Position numbers and translations under genes: made by a program. Of a stretch of 64,000 nt of DNA, positions 58,858-64,000 are shown in pieces. How positions within the stretch are numbered: the stretch's first letter is position 1; each line of letters opens with the position of its first letter. The stretch comes from Catellatospora sichuanensis (GTDB taxonomy: Bacteria; Actinomycetota; Actinomycetes; Mycobacteriales; Micromonosporaceae). The notes below the pieces were generated by a model. The model made no database searches. It was given only the letters and a program-made list of their open reading frames with translations, and had not been told where the DNA came from. The stretch is taken from contig NZ_ML660192.1 of NCBI RefSeq assembly GCF_007483665.1, positions 8,660 to 72,659 of the forward strand. Reading direction: 5' to 3'.

Positions 58858-59220
58858 ATGGCAACGACGATGCGTGAACCCACATTCTGGATCCTCACAG
58901 CGTTGGCCTCCCAACCCCGGTACGGATACAGCGTGATGCAGCAGGTCGCCCAGCTGTCCGGCGGCGCCGTGACCCTCCAAGCCGGCACCCTGTACGCCGC
59001 CCTCGACCGGCTCACGGCCGAAGGGCTGGTCGAACTCGACCGAGACGAGATCGTGGACGGGCGCACCCGGCGGTACTACCGGCTGACCAGCGACGGCGCC
59101 GAAGCACTGGGCGTCGAGACCGAACGGCTGCGCCGCAGCCTGGAAGCGGCAACCAGCCAGCTCGCGGCACGCCAGCGCTTCGGCCTCGGACCGGCCGCCG
59201 CGCTTCGGGCGGCGTGGTGA
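58858..59220 (+). CDS. PadR-family transcriptional regulator
   Basis: 120 residues. Winged helix: TFWILTALASQPRYGYSVMQ, LQAGTLYAALDRLTAEGLVE, GRTRRYYRLTSDGAEAL, then a short dimer helix. Represses efflux or stress genes until a ligand binds. Its stop overlaps the next gene (GTGA), so the two are coupled, and it probably regulates its own promoter. Confidence 0.92.
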   Translation: MATTMREPTFWILTALASQPRYGYSVMQQVAQLSGGAVTLQAGTLYAALDRLTAEGLVELDRDEIVDGRTRRYYRLTSDGAEALGVETERLRRSLEAATSQLAARQRFGLGPAAALRAAW

Positions 59221-60950
59221 ACAGCGACCTGGCCCGGCGGTACCGGCGTCTGCTGGCCGTCTACCCGCCCGGACCACGCCGCGATGAGCTGCTCAGCACG
59301 CTGCTGGAAGCCGCACCCGCCACTCGCCGGTGGCCGACTGTGCGGGAGTCGACGAGTCTGCTACTCCACGGCGCCCGCGCCCGGCTCGGCCGGCCGGGCA
59401 GCATCGGCGTGGTCGTGTTCGCCATCCTCATGACGCTAGCCGGCGGTGGGCTCGGCGGTGCCGCAGGGGCGCGGCTCGGCTGGGAGGCCGCCCCGCCGCT
59501 GCCATCCGGCGCCGAGGCGCAGCAACTGACGGCGACCGTGTTTCCCGCCATGACGGTATGGGGCGGCGGTGATGCCGCGTTGTTCGTCCGGACCAACGAC
59601 GGGGACGGCATCCAGTACGGATACGCCGACTACTGGGTCAAGCACACGCCGGCCACCCGCGACGTGGACACCTTCACCCACGCCGTCCGCGATCGCCTGC
59701 AGGCGGCCGGCTGGCAGATCCGCAGCGACGTCGCACCGGACCTCAATCCCGGCGACGAAGGCGACGAGCAGAAGAAGCGGTTCACCCGGACATTCTGGGC
59801 CACGCGCGGCGACCTGGCCCTGCAATTCTCCAATTTCTACTGGCCCGACCGCGCGGTCACCGAGTCCGACGGCGCGGCCCTGTTCCACCTGTCGCGCACC
59901 GAGCCTGCCTGGGCCGCGCCAGCCGGCGTGCTCGGCGCGCTGCTCGGCGCACTGATCGGCTGGGTACTCACCGCCTGGGTCAGCCGTCGCACTGAATACA
60001 GCCGACCAGCCACCCTGTTCGCCGCCACCACGTCCGGGTTCGCCCTGCTCCTCCTGCTGCCCATACTGCTACTGACCTACCTGCACCTGATCCTGGGCGG
60101 GTCGAAAACCTCGCAAGGGCAACCCGAACAGCCCTGGTGGGTCATGCTGCTCACCCTCGGCCACGGCCTGACCAGGACCGCCGCGACCCTAGGCCTGGCG
60201 GTCCTGGTCATGGCCGCCTGGCCGCGACGACACCGGCAGCCGGCGAACCAGCCACAGCGCCAGCCAGCCCGGCTGGCGGCCGGGAGCATGCCGGTCATGC
60301 CCGTCGTCGTCCTCACCTGCGTCGTCGTGCTCTGGGCCGCCGTGTCGGCCTCGCCAGCACTCACCGCGATCCTGGTGGTGGCCGGCCTCGCTGCCATCGG
60401 CCTCGCGCTCTGGCAGCGACACCGCGCGCGGCCAGCCCGACCCCGGCGGGATCCAGCTCCAATGCCATCCCGGCGCGCGACAGCCACGCCGCTCCTCGCG
60501 CTCGTCGCGCTGCTCGCTGTGCTCTGGGCCGGCGGCTGGGGGTGGGCCGCTGCCGTGCTGCAGACAGTTGACACGACCTTGGCTGGGTTGTCGCGGTGCG
60601 TTCCGACAGGTCCACCGGATGAATCGGACACGCACGCCAGTCCGCTCAGCCGCACCGCCTGGGTGTTCGTCAGCCCGCAAGCCACGCCGGCTCAGGTCAA
60701 CCTGGTGCAGGACGCCATCCACCGGGTCACCGCGACAACCAGCTCAGCCGTCAACCGCGACCCGCGCTCGCGAGAATTCCAGACGGCGTACTGCGGCGAC
60801 GCCCAGCTGCCCGAAGCGGTCGGCCGGACCCTGCCGTGGTATTTCACGGTCAATCTGACCAGCCCGGGCGCGTTTGCGGCACTCGTGGCCGAGGTCGCGA
60901 ACGTACCGGGCGTCGTGGCGGTGCGACACGCCCCGCGCGGCGACTGGTGA
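59217..60950 (+). CDS. Multi-pass membrane protein coupled to PadR
   Basis: 577 residues from the GTG at 59217. Short cytoplasmic N-terminus (ARRYRRLLAVYPPGPRRDEL) resembling the permease-prefix domain of PadR-linked proteins. Span at about 65-85, extracellular domain with YGYADYWVKHTP, then about six further spans. A C-terminal extracellular domain (VFVSPQATPAQVNLVQDAIH) resembles the FtsX extracellular domain. No ATP-binding partner adjoins it. Role unknown. Confidence 0.8.
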   Translation: MNSDLARRYRRLLAVYPPGPRRDELLSTLLEAAPATRRWPTVRESTSLLLHGARARLGRPGSIGVVVFAILMTLAGGGLGGAAGARLGWEAAPPLPSGAEAQQLTATVFPAMTVWGGGDAALFVRTNDGDGIQYGYADYWVKHTPATRDVDTFTHAVRDRLQAAGWQIRSDVAPDLNPGDEGDEQKKRFTRTFWATRGDLALQFSNFYWPDRAVTESDGAALFHLSRTEPAWAAPAGVLGALLGALIGWVLTAWVSRRTEYSRPATLFAATTSGFALLLLLPILLLTYLHLILGGSKTSQGQPEQPWWVMLLTLGHGLTRTAATLGLAVLVMAAWPRRHRQPANQPQRQPARLAAGSMPVMPVVVLTCVVVLWAAVSASPALTAILVVAGLAAIGLALWQRHRARPARPRRDPAPMPSRRATATPLLALVALLAVLWAGGWGWAAAVLQTVDTTLAGLSRCVPTGPPDESDTHASPLSRTAWVFVSPQATPAQVNLVQDAIHRVTATTSSAVNRDPRSREFQTAYCGDAQLPEAVGRTLPWYFTVNLTSPGAFAALVAEVANVPGVVAVRHAPRGDW

Positions 60951-60975
60951 CCTTCCTCCGGCTAGCCGTTGAGCA

Positions 60976-61007
60976 GCGCCGACATCTCCCGTTGGAGGTG
61001 TCGGCGC
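60976..61007 (+). terminator. Hairpin terminator of the padR operon
   Basis: 14-base arms GCGCCGACATCTCC / GGAGGTGTCGGCGC with a 4-base loop and one G-U-type mismatch, 25 bases after the stop. Confidence 0.75.
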
Positions 61008-61103
61008 CGCGTTCGCCAGACGGCCCAGTCGCACCTGGGGTTCAGGCAACGTACAGGCGAAAGGGCCAAGCGCCCCGCACCACCTCGGTGGGTTAGACGG
61101 GGA

Positions 61104-61127
61104 CCGTCGGCCGGCAACGGCCGACGG
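61104..61127. other. Second perfect hairpin between operons
   Basis: CCGTCGGCCG-GCAA-CGGCCGACGG, 10-base arms with a GCAA tetraloop, 97 bases past the first hairpin. It may be a second terminator or a structured element upstream of the following ABC operon. Confidence 0.5.
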
Positions 61128-61299
61128 CAACACGAGTGCTCACTAGAGTCCACTCAATTGCAACGGGTGACGACAGGGACAGCGCGAATGACGGGTTCCC
61201 GGTTACGGTCAGCGCGCCATGGCCGGGCGCTGAGGCAACGCCGAGGTGCATTGCGGCGTCTGCTAGGTGGCCGGCTGGATGCGCGAGTGAGGGGACCCG

Positions 61300-62289
61300 G
61301 TGCGCAAGAGACTTTTGATCTGCTTGATGGCTGCCGTCGTGGCGGCGGGAACGGCTGCAGGCTGTTCCGGCAACCAGACGCCGGCGGAGACGCCGGGTCT
61401 GGCGGCTCGAGGCACGGTGATGACGACGGTGAAGCCGACGCGGCAGGAGCTCACCAACCGGGTGAGCTTGACTGGAAAGGTGACCATCAACCCGGTGTTC
61501 GGGCTGGTCGCGCCGGTGTCGGGCCAGATCCGCTATCTGAACGTGCAGCCGCCGACGTCGACGCCGAAGAAGGCGACCCGGGTCGCGTCGGTGTGGAAGG
61601 GCGGCAAGGCCTACCACGTGACCGTACCGGCGGGGGCGGCGTTCGCCGGGCGGCTGGTCGACGACCGGTCGACGGTGCAGGCGGGGATGCCGGTCGTGTC
61701 GGCCAAGCATGTGGGTTATGCGATCGTCGCCGAGATCGACGGTGCGCAGGCATACAAGCTGTCGGCGGCGTTGACGGCGGTGCGCGCGCAGATCACGAAT
61801 GGCCCCGGGCCGTTCGCGTGCAAGGTGCTGGGCACGATCGCGGCGTTGCCGTCAGGGACGTTGCCGGAGCCGCCCGCTCCCCCGGCGCCGGATCCGAGCG
61901 CGTCGCCGGCGCCTCCGGTGCAGAAGGTGCCGCAGCAGAACGTGCAGCCGTCGGAGGCGACCGGCATGCGGTTGGTCTGCCTCGCGCCGGCCGGGGTCAC
62001 GCTGATCAACGGCGCGTCGGCGACGCTGGAGGTCATCACCGCCAAGGCGGCCAACGCGCTGGTCCTTCCGGTGGAGGCCGTGGCGGGTGGTCAGGGCAAG
62101 GGCCTGGTTGACGTGGTACGCCCAGACGGCACCCGCGAGACGCGGGACGTGGTGCTGGGGCTGACGGACGGGAAGGTCATCGAGATCAAGTCGGGGCTCA
62201 CCGGCGAGGAGAAGATCGCGGTGCCTGGACCGGATCTACCGCAAGCGCAGCCGGAGAACAAGGGTCCGGAGGGCGTGATCAGCAAGTGA
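61300..62289 (+). CDS. Lipid-anchored efflux adaptor (HlyD-like)
   Basis: 329 residues from the GTG at 61300 with GAGGGGA about six bases upstream. N-terminus with lipobox TAAGCSG. Beta-barrel/lipoyl elements: VSLTGKVTINPVFGLVAPVS, VTVPAGAAFAGRLVDDRSTV, ANALVLPVEAVAGGQGKGLV, GLTDGKVIEIKSGL. Pro/Ala-rich insert (EPPAPPAPDPSASPAPPV). First gene of a three-gene ABC exporter unit. Overlaps the ATPase gene by GTGA. Confidence 0.88.
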   Translation: MRKRLLICLMAAVVAAGTAAGCSGNQTPAETPGLAARGTVMTTVKPTRQELTNRVSLTGKVTINPVFGLVAPVSGQIRYLNVQPPTSTPKKATRVASVWKGGKAYHVTVPAGAAFAGRLVDDRSTVQAGMPVVSAKHVGYAIVAEIDGAQAYKLSAALTAVRAQITNGPGPFACKVLGTIAALPSGTLPEPPAPPAPDPSASPAPPVQKVPQQNVQPSEATGMRLVCLAPAGVTLINGASATLEVITAKAANALVLPVEAVAGGQGKGLVDVVRPDGTRETRDVVLGLTDGKVIEIKSGLTGEEKIAVPGPDLPQAQPENKGPEGVISK

Positions 62290-63002
62290 CGCCGCTGATC
62301 GAGCTCGACGGCGTGACGAAGACGCTGAAGGGTCAGCAGGAGCCGCGCACGATTCTGTCTGGTGTGGACCTGAAGGTGGATGCCGGGGAGAGCGTGGCGG
62401 TGCTCGGCCGGTCGGGGTCGGGCAAAAGCACGCTGCTCAGTATCGTGGGATTGTTCGACCGGCCTGACGGCGGCGCGTACCGGATCGACGGCAAGGACAT
62501 CTCGCGGATCCCGGAGCGCAAGGCGGCCGCGCTGCGCAGCGCCGAGTTCGGCTTCGTCTTTCAGCGGTTCTTCCTCCTCAAGCATCTGAGCGCGGCGCAG
62601 AACGTGGCGATGGCGCTGGTCAACGGGCAGGGGTGGCTGCCGCGGCGGCAGCGGCGCGCCAAGGTGATGGCCGCGTTGGAGCAGGTCGGCATCGCGCATC
62701 TGGCCAAGCATCGGCCAGCGAAGCTGTCCGGCGGCGAGCAGCAGCGGGTCGCGGTCGCGCGGGCCCTGGTACGCCAGCCGCGCATCCTGCTCGCCGACGA
62801 GCCCACCGGAGCGCTGGACACCGAGACCGGCAACCTGGTCATCGATGTGCTGCATGAGGCGACTACGCAGGGCCGGGCGCTGATCCTGGTGACGCACGAC
62901 TGGGACCACGCCCGCAAGATGGGCCGAGTCCTGCGACTGGAAGACGGCAAGTTGCACGACGTCGACGAATACGAACACGCGCCCGCGGAGGTGGCCGCAT
63001 GA
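62286..63002 (+). CDS. MacB/LolD-type ABC transporter ATP-binding protein
   Basis: 238 residues, GTG start inside the adaptor stop. Walker A GRSGSGKST, Q-loop FVFQRFFLL, signature LSGGEQQRVAVA, Walker [13 protein letters not shown]-loop LVTHDWDH: complete. Pairs with the permease that follows. Gene order is the same as in the operon at 41136-44100 but with a separate lipid-anchored adaptor. Confidence 0.95.
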   Translation: MTPLIELDGVTKTLKGQQEPRTILSGVDLKVDAGESVAVLGRSGSGKSTLLSIVGLFDRPDGGAYRIDGKDISRIPERKAAALRSAEFGFVFQRFFLLKHLSAAQNVAMALVNGQGWLPRRQRRAKVMAALEQVGIAHLAKHRPAKLSGGEQQRVAVARALVRQPRILLADEPTGALDTETGNLVIDVLHEATTQGRALILVTHDWDHARKMGRVLRLEDGKLHDVDEYEHAPAEVAA

Positions 63003-64000
63003 TCCGCCTGTCCGGCCGACTGCGGTCGGCTCTGATCATCGGAGGCCAGGGCATCCGGGCACGCAAGACGCGTACCCTCCTGTCGATCGTGAGCTTGTTC
63101 CTCGGCGTGCTGGCGGTGGTGGTCGTGCAGGCAGGCGCGGAGGCCGCGAACCAGGCGGCGCTCGCGGACATCGAGCTGCAGGTCGGCAAGGACGGCACCC
63201 GGATGATGTATGTCTCGCCAGAGAAGGCCGGCGCGATGGCGGCGGCGCTGGAGACGCTGAAGGGCCGCAGCGACGCTGTCGGCGTCATCGGCACCAGCGT
63301 GACCATCGGCGAGCCGGGCGTGAACCCGGTCAACCCCGGCGGCGCTCCGTTCGATCAGCAGGCCGGCGGACCTGACTACTATTACGGCGGCGGGCCTGGC
63401 GCGGAGATGATCTGCGACGAACGGGGGTGCAGGCCGGTAGACAAGGCGCAGCAGGGTGAGCAGACGCCGAACGGCCAGGCGATCGAGCTGCGGCTCTCCG
63501 CGCTGACCGGAGACGTGCTGCCGTTCCGGCCCTACCGGATGAAGTCCGGGCAGTGGCTCGACTTCACGAAGGTGCCGTCACTGTCGCCGGGCATCGTGGT
63601 CAACCTGGAGGCCGCCAAGGGTTTCGCCCGCTATCAGGTGCCGGCCGAAATGCGCATCTACGGCGCGAGCACCAACGCGACGCCCCGGATCATCGGGGTC
63701 GTCGACGACGGCGTGCCGATGCCGACGGCGTACACCCGGGTCGATGAACTGCTGAACTGGGTGCCGGCCTCGTCGCTGAGCATGATGGGCGGGGTGGAGA
63801 CACTGCTCGCGCCGGACGCGTACGCCGTCGAGCAGACGTTGCGCGCCCGCCTGGTCGGCCTGGGTGTGCCCGCCGAACAGTTACGCGTCGAGCCGGTCAA
63901 CGCCCGCAAGGCGATCGAGGAGCAGTTGCGGCTGGTGCGGCTGGTGTTCCTCGGGATCGCCGGGCTGGTACTGCTCATCGGGGTCGCCGGCATCCTCAAC
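62999..64000 (+). CDS. MacB/FtsX-type ABC permease, cut by the window end
   Basis: The first 334 codons are seen, starting at the ATG overlapping the ATPase stop (ATGA). N-terminal span (TLLSIVSLFLGVLAVVVVQA), large extracytoplasmic domain with a Gly/Tyr-rich stretch (GGPDYYYGGGPGAE) and two Cys (MICDERGCRP). The start of the second span (LVRLVFLGIAGLVLLIGVAG) is at the window edge. The remaining two spans must lie beyond 64000. Confidence 0.9.
   Translation, partial: MIRLSGRLRSALIIGGQGIRARKTRTLLSIVSLFLGVLAVVVVQAGAEAANQAALADIELQVGKDGTRMMYVSPEKAGAMAAALETLKGRSDAVGVIGTSVTIGEPGVNPVNPGGAPFDQQAGGPDYYYGGGPGAEMICDERGCRPVDKAQQGEQTPNGQAIELRLSALTGDVLPFRPYRMKSGQWLDFTKVPSLSPGIVVNLEAAKGFARYQVPAEMRIYGASTNATPRIIGVVDDGVPMPTAYTRVDELLNWVPASSLSMMGGVETLLAPDAYAVEQTLRARLVGLGVPAEQLRVEPVNARKAIEEQLRLVRLVFLGIAGLVLLIGVAGILN

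Overview
The window is high-GC actinomycete DNA. A family such as Micromonosporaceae is my inference, not proven. The pointers are: an ileS under a T-box leader, ECF sigma factor with a CU044_5270-type partner, a DUF3558 lipoprotein, an LPXTG surface protein, a large LAL-type LuxR regulator, secreted plant-polysaccharide enzymes with ricin-type lectin domains, and actinomycete-type IS3/IS5/IS21 and serine-recombinase relics. The first ~72 bases are almost pure C and look like a contig-end artefact.

Layout. 83-3450: minus-strand isoleucyl-tRNA synthetase gene with one apparent single-base frameshift and an intact T-box leader. 4451-9637: a visibly more A/T-rich three-gene minus-strand operon (degenerate GTPase-like protein, secreted/anchored vWA protein, membrane NACHT NTPase) closed by a strong hairpin. 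9700-11200: IS3 and IS110 relics. 11263-16169: ATP-grasp enzyme and a very large secreted ThuA/sugar-dehydrogenase/PKD/CBM protein. 16170-21303: decayed repeat gene, GT-C membrane glycosyltransferase, decayed replication-type HTH gene, DUF3558 lipoprotein, LPXTG protein. 21388-24852: LuxR regulator with a divergent nuclease-like gene and a small acidic protein.

25228-37983 is the most interesting block. Two plus-strand genes (a 1.8-kaa SF1 helicase with a C-terminal Vsr/MTES_1575-like nuclease, and an 1.1-kaa SNF2/RapA-like helicase) run tail to tail into two translationally coupled minus-strand genes (an Hsp70 homologue and a large protein ending in a GrpE-like head). I infer a single nucleic-acid surveillance or anti-phage system with its own chaperone pair. 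IS21/IS5 relics bound its right end.

38791-44144: ECF sigma factor, membrane partner, lipoprotein and a MacB-type ABC efflux operon, all overlapping or closely spaced and ended by a hairpin. 44286-48400: a VOC protein and a solitary type I-G-like Cas3 (helicase then HD) whose 3' end abuts an IS5 relic, with a serine recombinase relic upstream and no other cas genes or array. 48734-57831: carbohydrate-related secreted proteins (GH43-ricin, PL3-ricin pectate lyase behind a LacI-type palindrome, CBM2-FN3, a repeat protein) mixed with another IS5 relic, a VOC protein, a SUKH-type protein and a P-loop kinase. 58030-64000: small membrane protein, a PadR regulator on a probably leaderless transcript coupled to a multi-pass membrane protein, and a second adaptor/ATPase/permease ABC operon that runs off the end of the window.
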